Shown: positions 1 to 8,284 of the stretch, in pieces
Layout of the letters: every line of letters begins with the position of its first letter
How positions within the stretch are numbered: position 1 is the first letter of the stretch
NCBI RefSeq assembly: GCF_021352225.1
Contig: NZ_JAAUVI010000001.1
Span: 434,001-498,000 of the forward strand
Reading direction: 5' to 3'
Length of the DNA stretch: 64,000 bases
Origin: Methylobacterium sp. C25
GTDB lineage: Bacteria > Pseudomonadota > Alphaproteobacteria > Rhizobiales > Beijerinckiaceae
The notes under the pieces: model-generated
What the model saw: the letters and a program-made list of their open reading frames with translations, nothing else
Told to the model about the DNA's origin: nothing
Database searches by the model: none
Translations under genes and position numbers: made by a program

Positions 1-1
1 C

Positions 2-592
2 ATCGCTTATTTCCTGCTGCCGACACGCTTCTTCCGGCCGTTCCAACGCTATCGCCGCTTCATCGCTGAGGAGACCGAGCCGACCTTCCTCGACGAGGAG
101 ATCGGCGTCGTCTGCCTCAATACGGTCCGGACCTGGGCGCCGGATCCCGACTGGTCGCAGGGACGCATCGGTCGCGATCAGATCAGGCGAACCGAGGCCC
201 GGCTCGATGCCCTGCCGCCGCACGTCTTCCGCATCGTCGTCGGGCATCACCCCTTCGCGGCGCCCCCCTGGAACAAGAACGCTCGCCTGGTGGGGCGGGC
301 AGCGGCGGCGCTCACCGCCTTCCGCCGACATCGCGTCGGCCTCACGCTCGCCGGCCACCTCCACCGGCATTATTCCCGATTCGTCGAGCCGGACGGCGTC
401 CGGGAGGACGTGGCCGGAGCAACGTCCGGCCAGCGGCTGCTCGCGGTTCAAGCGGGGTCGGCTACCTCGACGCGCCTGCGCGGAAGGGAGCCGAACGCCT
501 ATAATCGCATCGTCGTCGAGAACGGCGCGGCAACGGTGACGGTGCGGCTGTGGAATGGCACCGCCTGGGAGGATGCGCCGCGCCCTATTTGA
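2..592 (+). CDS. Metallophosphoesterase, C-terminal part (5' truncated by window edge)
   Basis: The reading frame is already open at base 2 and runs to the TGA at 590-592, giving 196 visible residues. Two C-terminal signatures of calcineurin-like phosphoesterases are present in order: VVGHHPF, then LAGHLHRHY about 45 residues later. Both supply metal-ligand histidines in this fold. The N-terminal metal motifs (DxH, GDxxD, GNHD) would lie upstream of the window. No membrane segment is visible in this part. The substrate (phosphodiester, nucleotide or phospholipid) cannot be read from the fragment. The family call is firm and anything more specific would be a guess. Confidence 0.8.
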   Translation: MAYFLLPTRFFRPFQRYRRFIAEETEPTFLDEEIGVVCLNTVRTWAPDPDWSQGRIGRDQIRRTEARLDALPPHVFRIVVGHHPFAAPPWNKNARLVGRAAAALTAFRRHRVGLTLAGHLHRHYSRFVEPDGVREDVAGATSGQRLLAVQAGSATSTRLRGREPNAYNRIVVENGAATVTVRLWNGTAWEDAPRPI

Positions 593-786
593 GCTATTCC
601 AAGTTTAGCCGGATCGGCCACGCATGAGGAATGCGCCGTCGGCCGAGACACGAGCCGCGCATGGAACGATTTCTTGGAACAATCAGATCGATTCGGTCGT
701 GCCGCGACCGAGGCGGGATCTCGGCCCCCACATTCTTCGAATCCTGAAGTTTCAACTCAGTCAGGCGGCGCGATAGCCCACGCACC

Positions 787-930
787 ATGAATCCCGTCGC
801 CCTCATCGTCATGGCCGTGATCACCGTCGGCTACGTCGCTGCCTTGCTCGTCGCACTGCATACTGGCACCGGATGGGTCGTGGCCCTGCTGGCGATCCTC
901 GTGATCGCCCTCTTCGTCCGCTGGCGCTGA
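787..930 (+). CDS. Small hydrophobic membrane protein, 47 aa
   Basis: ATG at 787 to TGA at 930. The peptide is almost entirely two hydrophobic stretches (about residues 2-24 and 28-45) joined by a short HTGTG turn and ending in RWR, as expected for a two-pass inner membrane miniprotein with a basic cytoplasmic end. It lies alone between the phosphoesterase and the cyclase fusion, both on the same strand. No strong Shine-Dalgarno sequence is seen (a ggcgcg-type stretch lies about 15-20 nt upstream). I do not recognise a family. Confidence rests on the coherent hydrophobic pattern and G/C-ending codons. Confidence 0.5.
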   Translation: MNPVALIVMAVITVGYVAALLVALHTGTGWVVALLAILVIALFVRWR

Positions 931-1156
931 TGTCCGCAGTCCGTTCCGGACGCGGCAAAGCCGGATTTCACAGCCGCCCGCTCCATCAGCCTTGACAAGA
1001 CCGGAACGATTGCCCGTCCTGCTGCCGCCTCTCGCAGCCGCCAGGCTCGCCGGAGGGTGATGCAGCGTCGCTCCTGCTCGTAAGCGGTATGATCGCCGGA
1101 CCCCTTCCGACCCTCACGTGCATTCCGGCCCTGATCGGCCGGCATGGAGCGCGTCC

Positions 1157-2656
1157 GTGAAGCGGACCATCGCGGCGATCCTGGCCGCCGACGTCGCTGG
1201 TTTCTCGCGTCTCGTCGCGGAAGACGAGGACGACACGCTTCGTCGCCTCCAAGACTACTCGCGGGTCTATCGCGATGAAGTGACGCGCGTCGGCGGCCGG
1301 GTCTTCAACACGGCTGGCGATGCGATCCTCGCCGAGTTTCCGAGCGCCGTCGAAGCCCTGCGCGCGGGCATCGCGATCCAGGAGCAGCTTCGCGACGCGA
1401 ATGCGGATCACCCGCCGGAGCGCCGTATCCTGTTCCGCATGGGTCTCAACATCGGCGACGTCGTCGAGACCGATCGCGGCGACATGCTCGGAGACGGCGT
1501 CAACATCGCCGCGCGGCTCGAAGGCCTCGCCGAGCCCGGCGGCATCTGTCTGTCGCGCTCCGTGCACGAGGCCATCGCAGCACGGGTCGCCGTCGCCTTC
1601 CGCGACATCGGCCCCCAGACCCTGAAGAACATCCCGCGGCCAATTCACGCCTTCCGCGTCGTGCTGCCTTGGGACAGCCCAGGCGAGACGGCGAAGGTCC
1701 GGCGCCCTTGGCCGCGCCTCGTCGGCGTGGCCGCGGTGCTCCTCGTGCTCCTGGCCGGCGGCCTCGCCCTGGCGTTCAAGGACGATCTGTTCGGCAAGAC
1801 GGAGGGCGCCGCCGAGGCCGAGCCGCTCTCACCGGTCGCGGCGCGCGAAGCGCTGGAAAGAGCCGATCTCCTCTCCGTCGCAGTGGTGCAGCCGCAGCGC
1901 GCCTGCTTCAAGGAGCAGGTCTGGTTATCCGGAACAGTGGTGCCGCGAAACGAGGTCGAGGTCGGCCCCGACGAGGACGGCCTGCGCATCCTTCGCGTGC
2001 TCGCCAAGCCTCTGGACAAGGTCGCCCAGGGGCAGGTCCTCGCCGAACTCGCGCGTCCGGACCAGCCGGGCCAGGTCGCCGCGACCCTTCGCGCGCCCGT
2101 GGCCGGTTCGGTCGGCCAGAGCCAGGCCCATGTCGGCGCACTGACAGCGCGAGCCCAAACCCTGTTCAAGATCGTGCCCCAGGGCACATTCGAGCTCGCT
2201 GCCGAAGTGCCCGTCAAAGGTCTCGGGACTCTCGCGGCGGGGCAGAGCGTCCAGGTGAGCCCGCTCGGATTGCCAGAGATCGCCGGCCGCGTGCGCAGCG
2301 TCTCGACCGACATCGATGGGGCGACACAAGTCGGACGTGCCCGCGTGGCCCTGGTCGGCAGTGCCGACCTGCGGCAGGGACAGTTCGCGCGCGGCGTGGC
2401 GACGGTCGGCGAGCGCTGTGGCATCGGCCTGCCGGAATCCGCGATCCTGCGCAGTCCCGAGGGCAGCGTCGTTTTCGTAAGCAATCGCGGCCATGTCGAG
2501 GGACGCCTCGTCACGACGGGCCTCAGCTCGAGCGACGCCGTCGAGATCCGCAGCGGGCTCGATGGCAACGAGGCGGTTCTCTTGCGCGCCGGCCCGTTCG
2601 TGAGGGAAGGCGATCTCGTCAATGCCTTGCCGGTATCGGAGAGGGCGTCGAACTGA
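1157..2656 (+). CDS. Class III adenylate/guanylate cyclase fused to a periplasmic RND/HlyD-type adaptor domain
   Basis: The start is GTG at 1157, preceded by GGAG at 1146-1149 with 7 nt spacing; an in-frame ATG at 1118 adds 13 residues with no SD. The product is 499 aa. Residues 3-168 form a class III nucleotide cyclase domain, with metal-binding D12 in AADVAGFSR, D55 in NTAGDAILAEF, and GDGVNIAARLEGLAEPG at 112-128. A basic patch (KVRRPWPR) and one membrane helix follow at about 187-207. Residues 245-499 resemble membrane-fusion proteins of RND efflux pumps: a lipoyl-like half-motif pair (KVAQGQVLAEL, LRAPVAGSV) without the coiled-coil hairpin, then the beta-barrel and membrane-proximal type region. 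Positive-inside topology puts the cyclase in the cytoplasm and the adaptor in the periplasm. No RND pump gene is adjacent. The fusion is continuous and in frame. Which nucleotide is made is not determinable here. Confidence 0.85.
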   Translation: MKRTIAAILAADVAGFSRLVAEDEDDTLRRLQDYSRVYRDEVTRVGGRVFNTAGDAILAEFPSAVEALRAGIAIQEQLRDANADHPPERRILFRMGLNIGDVVETDRGDMLGDGVNIAARLEGLAEPGGICLSRSVHEAIAARVAVAFRDIGPQTLKNIPRPIHAFRVVLPWDSPGETAKVRRPWPRLVGVAAVLLVLLAGGLALAFKDDLFGKTEGAAEAEPLSPVAAREALERADLLSVAVVQPQRACFKEQVWLSGTVVPRNEVEVGPDEDGLRILRVLAKPLDKVAQGQVLAELARPDQPGQVAATLRAPVAGSVGQSQAHVGALTARAQTLFKIVPQGTFELAAEVPVKGLGTLAAGQSVQVSPLGLPEIAGRVRSVSTDIDGATQVGRARVALVGSADLRQGQFARGVATVGERCGIGLPESAILRSPEGSVVFVSNRGHVEGRLVTTGLSSSDAVEIRSGLDGNEAVLLRAGPFVREGDLVNALPVSERASN

Positions 2657-2880
2657 TCCGCGGAGTTGTGCTCGAACCACGGCTGTCGGCATCCTCATCG
2701 CGGGTTCGCCTCCGGCGCCCTGCATGACGGCTTCTGGCTTCGGTAGAACTCGCCTCCTCAGCCCGCGGCTTTGAGGCGCTCTGGCGCTGTGTTAACGAGA
2801 CGCCGATTTTGTCCGGAATGGCCCCGGATCGGGGCTCGACCGGGTCGGACGACCTCAAGACAGGACACGAAATTCAGCCG

Positions 2881-3444
2881 ATGCCGCCTGACGCGCCCAC
2901 CGCCTCGGATCACAGCTCTTCCGCCGAGGGAGCAACCACGCCAGTGCGCGCATCGAGCTATTCCTACGAAGAATTGCTGGCCTGCGGCCGCGGAGAACTC
3001 TTCGGCGCCGGCAATGCCCAGCTGCCGCTGCCGCCGATGCTCATGTTCGATCGCATCACGTCGATCGGCAAGGAAGGCGGACTCCACGGCAAGGGCCATG
3101 TGCTGGCCGAGTTCGACATCCGGCCGGACCTCTGGTTCTTTCCCTGTCACTTCAAGGGCGATCCGGTCATGCCGGGCTGCCTCGGCCTCGATGCGCTCTG
3201 GCAGCTCGTCGGCTTTCATCTCGGCTGGCTCGGCGCCCCTGGCCGCGGCCGCGCTCTCGGTGTCGGCGAGGTGAAGTTCTCCGATCAGGTGCTGCCGAGC
3301 GTGAAGCAGGTCGTCTACGGCATCGACATCAAGCGGGTGCGCACCGGAAAGCTGGTGCTCGGTATCGCCGACGGCTGGCTCGAAGCCGACGGACGGCGTA
3401 TCTATGAGGCGAAGGATCTGCGCGTCGCCCTGTTCCAGGCTTGA
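2881..3444 (+). CDS. fabA: 3-hydroxydecanoyl-ACP dehydratase/isomerase
   Basis: FabA dehydrates 3-hydroxyacyl-ACP and isomerises trans-2-decenoyl-ACP to the cis-3 form, the branch point to unsaturated fatty acids. The hallmark block [19 protein letters not shown] contains the catalytic His and the Asp/Cys region. From ATG 2881 the product is 187 aa, slightly longer than usual because of an acidic, Ser/Thr-rich N-terminus of about 25 residues; conserved sequence begins at [17 protein letters not shown]. Upstream in-frame starts (TTG 2809, ATG 2818) would add more non-conserved residues, and none of the candidates has a strong SD, so the start is uncertain. It is followed by fabB after 106 bp, the classic fabA-fabB pair. 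Confidence 0.92.
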   Translation: MPPDAPTASDHSSSAEGATTPVRASSYSYEELLACGRGELFGAGNAQLPLPPMLMFDRITSIGKEGGLHGKGHVLAEFDIRPDLWFFPCHFKGDPVMPGCLGLDALWQLVGFHLGWLGAPGRGRALGVGEVKFSDQVLPSVKQVVYGIDIKRVRTGKLVLGIADGWLEADGRRIYEAKDLRVALFQA

Positions 3445-3498
3445 GCGGCTGAGCCGTATCGAGATCCTGCTGTTGAGATTGGACGCGCATCATCCTAG

Positions 3499-3508
3499 GT
3501 GACGTCAC
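3499..3508. promoter_or_regulatory. Perfect palindrome GTGACGTCAC upstream of fabB
   Basis: A 10 bp perfect palindrome lies in the fabA-fabB gap, 42 bp before the fabB ATG. The same 10-mer recurs upstream of amtB at 8261-8270. It may be a regulator half-site pair; no regulator can be named. Confidence 0.3.
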
Positions 3509-3550
3509 GCGGCGCGGTTCGGGGCGTCGCGGCGGAGAAGCCAGGCCATC

Positions 3551-4777
3551 ATGCGGCGCGTCGTGATCACCGGGATGGGCATCGTCTCGTCCATCGGCAA
3601 CAACACTCAGGAGGTCTTGGCCTCCCTGCGCGAGGCGCGTTCCGGCATCGACCGCGATGCGTCCTACGCCGAGCACGGATTCCGTAGTCAGGTCTCGGGT
3701 GCCCCGGACCTTGACGCCGAGTCCGCCGTCGACCGCCGCGCCATGCGCTTCCATGGCGGCGGAACCGCCTGGAACCACGTCGCCATGGATCAGGCGATCC
3801 GGGATGCCGGCCTCGAGGCGAACGACGTCTCGAACGACCGCACCGGCATCATCATGGGCTCGGGCGGCCCCTCGACCCGCACCATCGTCGAGTCTGCCGC
3901 GATCGCGCGCGACAAAGGTCCGAAGCGCGTCGGTCCCTTCGCCGTGCCGAAGGCGATGTCGTCTACGGCGTCGGCGACGCTCGCGACGTGGTTCAAGATT
4001 CGCGGCGTGAACTATTCGATCTCGTCCGCCTGCGCGACGTCGAACCACTGCATCGGCAACGCCGCCGAGATCATCCAGGCCGGCCGCCAGGACGTGATCT
4101 TCGCCGGCGGCTGCGAGGAGCTCGACTGGACGCTGTCCGTGCTGTTCGACGCCATGGGCGCGATGTCTTCGAAGTACAACGAGACGCCCTCGCGCGCCTC
4201 GCGCGCCTACGATGCCAACCGCGACGGCTTCGTCATCGCAGGCGGCGCTGGCGTCCTAGTGCTGGAAGAGCTGGAGCACGCCAAGGCGCGCGGCGCCCGC
4301 ATCTACGGCGAAGTCGCGGGCTACGGTGCCACCTCGGACGGGCACGACATGGTCGCCCCTTCCGGTGAAGGTGCGGTTCGCTGCATGCGTCAGGCGCTGG
4401 AAGGCCTGAAGGGCGTCAAGATCGACTACATCAACCCGCACGCCACCTCGACGCCCGTCGGCGACGACAAAGAGATTGAGGCAATCCGCGAAGTGTTTGG
4501 CCGCGGTGACGCCTGCCCCCCGATCTCCGCCACGAAGTCGCTCACCGGCCATTCGCTCGGCGCGACCGGCGTGCAGGAGGCGATCTACTCGCTCCTGATG
4601 ATGAATAACGGCTTCATCTGCGAGAGCGCGCATATCGACGAGATCGACCCGGCCTTCGCCGACATGCCGATCCTGCGCCAGCGCCGCGACGGGGCGAAGC
4701 TCGGACACGTCATGTCGAACTCGTTCGGCTTCGGTGGCACCAACGCGACGCTGATCCTCAAGAACATCGACGCCTGA
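3551..4777 (+). CDS. fabB: 3-oxoacyl-ACP synthase I
   Basis: A 408 aa condensing enzyme that elongates cis-3-decenoyl-ACP from FabA and other acyl-ACPs with malonyl-ACP in the cytoplasm. The thiolase-fold catalytic set is visible: nucleophile Cys in [14 protein letters not shown], His in [11 protein letters not shown], Lys in SATKSLTG, and the second His in [13 protein letters not shown]. The C-terminal glycine-rich [10 protein letters not shown] is intact. Adjacency to fabA identifies it as FabB rather than FabF. It is separated from fabA by 106 bp containing a GTGACGTCAC palindrome, so it may have its own promoter. Confidence 0.93.
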   Translation: MRRVVITGMGIVSSIGNNTQEVLASLREARSGIDRDASYAEHGFRSQVSGAPDLDAESAVDRRAMRFHGGGTAWNHVAMDQAIRDAGLEANDVSNDRTGIIMGSGGPSTRTIVESAAIARDKGPKRVGPFAVPKAMSSTASATLATWFKIRGVNYSISSACATSNHCIGNAAEIIQAGRQDVIFAGGCEELDWTLSVLFDAMGAMSSKYNETPSRASRAYDANRDGFVIAGGAGVLVLEELEHAKARGARIYGEVAGYGATSDGHDMVAPSGEGAVRCMRQALEGLKGVKIDYINPHATSTPVGDDKEIEAIREVFGRGDACPPISATKSLTGHSLGATGVQEAIYSLLMMNNGFICESAHIDEIDPAFADMPILRQRRDGAKLGHVMSNSFGFGGTNATLILKNIDA

Positions 4778-4980
4778 ACAGCCAAGCTAATGCGAAGCGC
4801 CGGGCAGCAGCCTGGCGCTTCGGACAAGCTTGGCTGCAGTTGCGAAAGCGAAGCTTTGCAGTTGCGACCGTCGAGGCAAAAGTAGATCCAGGCCAGCCGA
4901 AACTCTCGGCTCAAATCTCTGCCCGGAACCGATCGACACAAGGGGCGTTTGTTTTTGCGATCCGCAGGACAGATGCTGCC

Positions 4981-5097
4981 ATGCTTTGGATGACTATCGT
5001 CGCGTTTGGAGGCTTTGCACTGACAGCTGGCCTCGCGGCTTTTGCCAAGCAGAGTCTCATCGAGGATGCTCGGTCGGCTACCAAGGGTTACTTCTAA
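4981..5097 (+). CDS. Possible small single-pass membrane protein, 38 aa
   Basis: ATG 4981 to TAA 5097. The sequence is one hydrophobic helix (about residues 2-24, WMTIVAFGGFALTAGLA) followed by a polar tail ending in ATKGYF. A weak AGGA-like stretch (aggac) lies about 12 nt upstream. A longer reading from ATG 4840 adds 47 residues of unconvincing sequence. A terminator-like hairpin follows at 5130-5169, which supports a transcript ending here. No family is recognised; it could be fortuitous. Confidence 0.35.
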   Translation: MLWMTIVAFGGFALTAGLAAFAKQSLIEDARSATKGYF

Positions 5098-5129
5098 CGC
5101 TCCACGAATTTCGTTTTCCCATATTGTGC

Positions 5130-5169
5130 AGCCCCGTTTTTGGCCGACGCCAATGCGGGGCTTTCGTTT
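5130..5169 (+). terminator. Rho-independent terminator-like hairpin
   Basis: The arms AGCCCCG (5130-5136) and CGGGGCT (5156-5162) pair around a 19 nt loop and are followed by a T-rich stretch (ttcgttt). It would end transcripts from fabA-fabB and the small ORF before fabI. Confidence 0.55.
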
Positions 5170-5291
5170 GTCGGCGAGCCTGTTTGCGCCCTCTTGCGTG
5201 GACAGGGCCGCCGCTCGCACGCTAAGCGTCCCCTTCGAGACCGGGTTCCGAGACCCGGCATAGGGTTATCGGTCGGGCAAGGCGGCGCTGC

Positions 5292-6122
5292 ATGACGGGT
5301 CTGATGACGGGTAAGCGCGGCCTCATCATGGGCGTCGCGAACAACCATTCGATCGCCTGGGGCATCGCGCAGGCCCTGCATGCGCAGGGGGCCGAACTCG
5401 CCTTCACGTACCAGGGCGATGCCCTCGGCAAACGGGTCACTCCGCTCGCGGCCTCGATCGGTTCGGATCTGGTGCTGCCCTGCGACGTCGAGGACCTCGC
5501 CTCGGTCGACGCCACCTTCGCGGCCCTCGACGAACGCTTCGACGGCCGGCTCGACTTCGTCGTCCACGCGATCGGCTTCTCGGACAAGGCGCAGCTCAAG
5601 GGCCGCTACGTCGACGTCACCACCCGGGACAATTTTGCGCGCACGATGACGATCTCGTGCTTCTCCTTCACCGAGATCGCGCAACGTGCGGCGAAGCGCA
5701 TGCCGGATGGCGGCTCGCTTCTCACGCTGACCTATGGCGGCTCGACCCGGGTCATGCCGAATTACAACGTCATGGGCGTCGCCAAGGCGGCGCTCGAAGC
5801 CTCGGTGCGCTATCTCGCCATGGATCTCGGGCCTGATCGCGTCCGCGTGAACGCCCTCTCGGCCGGTCCGATGCGGACGCTGGCCGGTGCGGGCATCGCC
5901 GACGCCCGGCTGATGTTCAACCACCAGAAGGCCCACGCTCCCCTGCGCCGCACGGTGACCCTGGAGGATATCGGAGGCTCGGCGCTCTACCTGCTTTCGG
6001 ACCTGTCGAGCGGCGTGACCGGCGAAGTGCACTTCGTGGATTCCGGATACAACATCATCTCGATGCCGAGACCCGACGTGTTGCAGGCGCAAGACGAGGC
6101 CGGGGTCGTCGGCGACGCATAG
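5292..6122 (+). CDS. fabI: Enoyl-ACP reductase (NADH), FabI type
   Basis: FabI reduces trans-2-enoyl-ACP, the last step of each elongation cycle. The 276 aa protein is an atypical short-chain dehydrogenase. Its N-terminal nucleotide site is GVANNHSIAWGIAQAL, the FabI variant of the Rossmann glycine motif, and the catalytic pair is Y-x6-K in NYNVMGVAK. The substrate-loop region NALSAGPMRTLAGAGI is characteristic. Starts at 5292 and 5304 (both ATG) are possible. Proximity to fabA-fabB suggests a paralogue devoted to that pathway, though genomes of this group often carry more than one fabI. It converges on the LprI-like gene with only 12 bp between stop codons. Confidence 0.92.
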   Translation: MTGLMTGKRGLIMGVANNHSIAWGIAQALHAQGAELAFTYQGDALGKRVTPLAASIGSDLVLPCDVEDLASVDATFAALDERFDGRLDFVVHAIGFSDKAQLKGRYVDVTTRDNFARTMTISCFSFTEIAQRAAKRMPDGGSLLTLTYGGSTRVMPNYNVMGVAKAALEASVRYLAMDLGPDRVRVNALSAGPMRTLAGAGIADARLMFNHQKAHAPLRRTVTLEDIGGSALYLLSDLSSGVTGEVHFVDSGYNIISMPRPDVLQAQDEAGVVGDA

Positions 6123-6134
6123 CGTGCCTTCCGC

Positions 6135-6740
6135 TCAGCGGTTGTCTTCGCTCTCGTAGCTCTCGAGCGTCGCCATTCGCTGCGCGATGATGCCGGCGCG
6201 GCAGACCGGGTAGGAGAGCACCTGTCCCTCGCGGCCGAACGAGCCGGAGGCGTAGAAGTTACAACTCGTGTCCTTGAACCGGATCCATGCCCGCTGTTCG
6301 TCGAGCAGATCCGGAAGCTTGGTTTCCCGGTCCGGCGCATAGACGCGTTTCCAAGCCGCGTTCAGCCGCACATCCTCACGCGCGATGAGGGCGCCGCCGC
6401 AGGCACCGAAGGCCACGTTGGTCCCGTCCGATTGGTCGATGCAGCGCCGGTATTCGGCATCCCCATCATAGTGCCACTCGGCCGGCTTGGGCGCCGTCGC
6501 GGGTGCGGCGCCCTTTTCGACGGGAATACGGACCGTCTGGACGCGCTTCGGCGCGCCGAGGGCACCCGGCGCCGGCCCGACGAGTTCAGTGGTCGTGGCA
6601 CCGGTCTCGGCTTCGGCGCTCCTGGCGGGCACGCTCGACAGATAGGCGCCGATCATGATGCCGAAGGCGAGCGCCAGAAGGGTTGCCGGGTGGGCTCTGG
6701 CGCTGCCTCGGCTGCTCGGGATTTCGTCGATCCGCAGCAT
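6135..6740 (-). CDS. Exported or membrane-anchored protein with LprI-like (DUF1311) domain
   Basis: 201 aa. After a short basic N-terminus, a hydrophobic segment (about residues 19-40, ATLLALAFGIMIGAYL, followed by RSA) acts as signal peptide or anchor. A Pro/Ala-rich linker (45-85) leads to a C-terminal DUF1311/LprI-type domain: paired cysteines (YRRCIDQS, FGACGG, DTSCNFY, YPVCRAG), the core RLNAAWKRVYA, and LLDEQRAWIRFKD. LprI of mycobacteria inhibits lysozyme. Here an envelope role is likely but lysozyme inhibition is only an inference. The gene lies between convergent fabI and amtB. Confidence 0.75.
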   Translation of the reverse strand: MLRIDEIPSSRGSARAHPATLLALAFGIMIGAYLSSVPARSAEAETGATTTELVGPAPGALGAPKRVQTVRIPVEKGAAPATAPKPAEWHYDGDAEYRRCIDQSDGTNVAFGACGGALIAREDVRLNAAWKRVYAPDRETKLPDLLDEQRAWIRFKDTSCNFYASGSFGREGQVLSYPVCRAGIIAQRMATLESYESEDNR

Positions 6741-6904
6741 TGTCGTCTCCCCATCGCGGTGCGCCCTGCGGCGCGTCGTCTGATGATGAGGTTTTCACCC
6801 GCCGCGAGTTCGGAAGCGACGAGCAAGTTCGGCCAGTTTCGGCCACGCTCGAGTCCGGCGGCCGCCTTCTGTGCGGGTTTGTGCGGAAGACGGCCGGTCC
6901 AGGC

Positions 6905-8194
6905 TCAGTTGTACTCGTAGGCGCGCTCGCCATGCGAGGCGATGTCGAGGCCTTCGTATTCCGCCTCTGCATCGACGCGCACCGGCGTGAGCAGGCTGAT
7001 CGCCTTGGTCAAGCCGTAGGTCACGGCGCCAGACCAGAGGAGCGTCACGGCGATCGCGAGCAACTGGACGCCGAACTGACGCACGGCGCTGCCGGTCTCG
7101 CCGAAGCCGATGCCGCCGAGCGCCGGCAGTGCGAAGACTGCGAGAAGCAGCGAACCGAGCATGCCGCCGACGCCGTGCACGGCGAACACGTCGAGCGAGT
7201 CGTCTATCTGCAGGCGCTGCTTCACGTGGAGAGTCGCGTAGAAGCAGACGATGCCGCCGGCGAAGCCGATCAGCAGCCCCGCGCCCGGCGCCACCATGCC
7301 GGCAGCCGGCGTGATCGTGGCGAGGCCAGCCACGGCGCCGGTGACGATACCGATCGAGGTCGGCTTGCGGATCTTGATCCATTCGGCGGCCGTCCAGGCG
7401 ATCGCGCCCGCCGCCGCGGAGAGATGCGTCGCGAGGATCGCGTTGGCGGCGCTTGCATCCGAGGCCAGCGCACTGCCGCCGTTGAAGCCGAACCAACCGA
7501 CCCAGAGCATACCGGCACCGGCCATGGTCATGCCGGGGCTGTGCGGAGGGGTCATCTGAGCAGGGAAGCCGCGGCGCTTGCCGATCATCACGGCGAGCAC
7601 CAGGGCCGCGATGCCCGCCGTGGTATGCACGACGATACCACCCGCAAAATCGAGCGCGCCGAGGCCGAACAGCCAGCCCCCGCCCCAGATCCAATGCGCC
7701 ACCGGCACGTAGACCAGCATCAGCCAAAGGGCCGAGAACAGAACGACGAAGGGGAACGTCACACGCTCGGGGAAGGCGCCGATGATCAGCGCCGGCGTGA
7801 TCACTGCGAAGGTCATCTGATAGAGCGCGAAGGCGCTTTCGGGCAGCAAGGTCGGCGTCCGCACCGCGTCGAGGCCCGTCAGAAACGCCTTGCCGAGGCC
7901 ACCGATCACAGCACCGTTGCCGTCGAAGACGAGGCTGTAGCCGCAGATCGCCCAGAGCACCGAGGCCACGCAGCAGATCGCGAAGCACTGCATCAGCACC
8001 GAGAGCACGTTCCGCGCATGAACCAAGCCGCCGTAGAACAGCGCGAGGCCGGGCAGCGTCATGAACAGCACAAGCGCCGAGGCGGTGAGGATCCAGGCGG
8101 TATGTCCGGGATCGGCCACCGTCGCCGCAGAGGCGGGGGTGGCCAGCAACGCCAGGCCGAGACCGGCGGAGCCGCACAGGGCGAGACAGCGCAT
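6905..8194 (-). CDS. amtB: Ammonium channel AmtB
   Basis: Inner membrane channel for NH3/NH4+. From ATG 8194 it is 429 aa: a cleavable signal (MRCLALCGSAGLGL to ASA) followed by about 11 membrane helices. Conserved pieces include LPGLALFYGGLVHARNVLSVLMQ, DFAGGIVVHTTAG with the pore-lining His, GWFGFNGGSALASD, and AVHGVGGMLGSL with the second pore His. An upstream in-frame TTG at 8260 would spoil the signal peptide. No glnK (PII) gene is next to it, although amtB is usually paired with glnK in proteobacteria. A palindrome lies 66 bp upstream. Confidence 0.93.
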   Translation of the reverse strand: MRCLALCGSAGLGLALLATPASAATVADPGHTAWILTASALVLFMTLPGLALFYGGLVHARNVLSVLMQCFAICCVASVLWAICGYSLVFDGNGAVIGGLGKAFLTGLDAVRTPTLLPESAFALYQMTFAVITPALIIGAFPERVTFPFVVLFSALWLMLVYVPVAHWIWGGGWLFGLGALDFAGGIVVHTTAGIAALVLAVMIGKRRGFPAQMTPPHSPGMTMAGAGMLWVGWFGFNGGSALASDASAANAILATHLSAAAGAIAWTAAEWIKIRKPTSIGIVTGAVAGLATITPAAGMVAPGAGLLIGFAGGIVCFYATLHVKQRLQIDDSLDVFAVHGVGGMLGSLLLAVFALPALGGIGFGETGSAVRQFGVQLLAIAVTLLWSGAVTYGLTKAISLLTPVRVDAEAEYEGLDIASHGERAYEYN

Positions 8195-8259
8195 CACGGA
8201 GACTTTCGAAACGGCCAAGATCGATCGACTGCTCAATACGCAGTCATTCCGCCGATTCA

Positions 8260-8271
8260 AGTGACGTCACT
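8260..8271. promoter_or_regulatory. 12 bp perfect palindrome AGTGACGTCACT upstream of amtB
   Basis: It lies 66-77 bp before the amtB ATG in the space shared with the downstream end of the HD-GYP gene. It contains the same GTGACGTCAC core seen upstream of fabB (3499-3508). It may be an operator; the regulator is unknown. Confidence 0.3.
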
Positions 8272-8284
8272 GCCTAATTTGTAG

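Noticed and set aside
6683..8284. Long plus-strand open frame opposite amtB
   Set aside because: It is antisense to a clear membrane channel; the peptide is Arg/His/Glu-rich low-complexity sequence typical of the reverse complement of a GC-rich hydrophobic gene.
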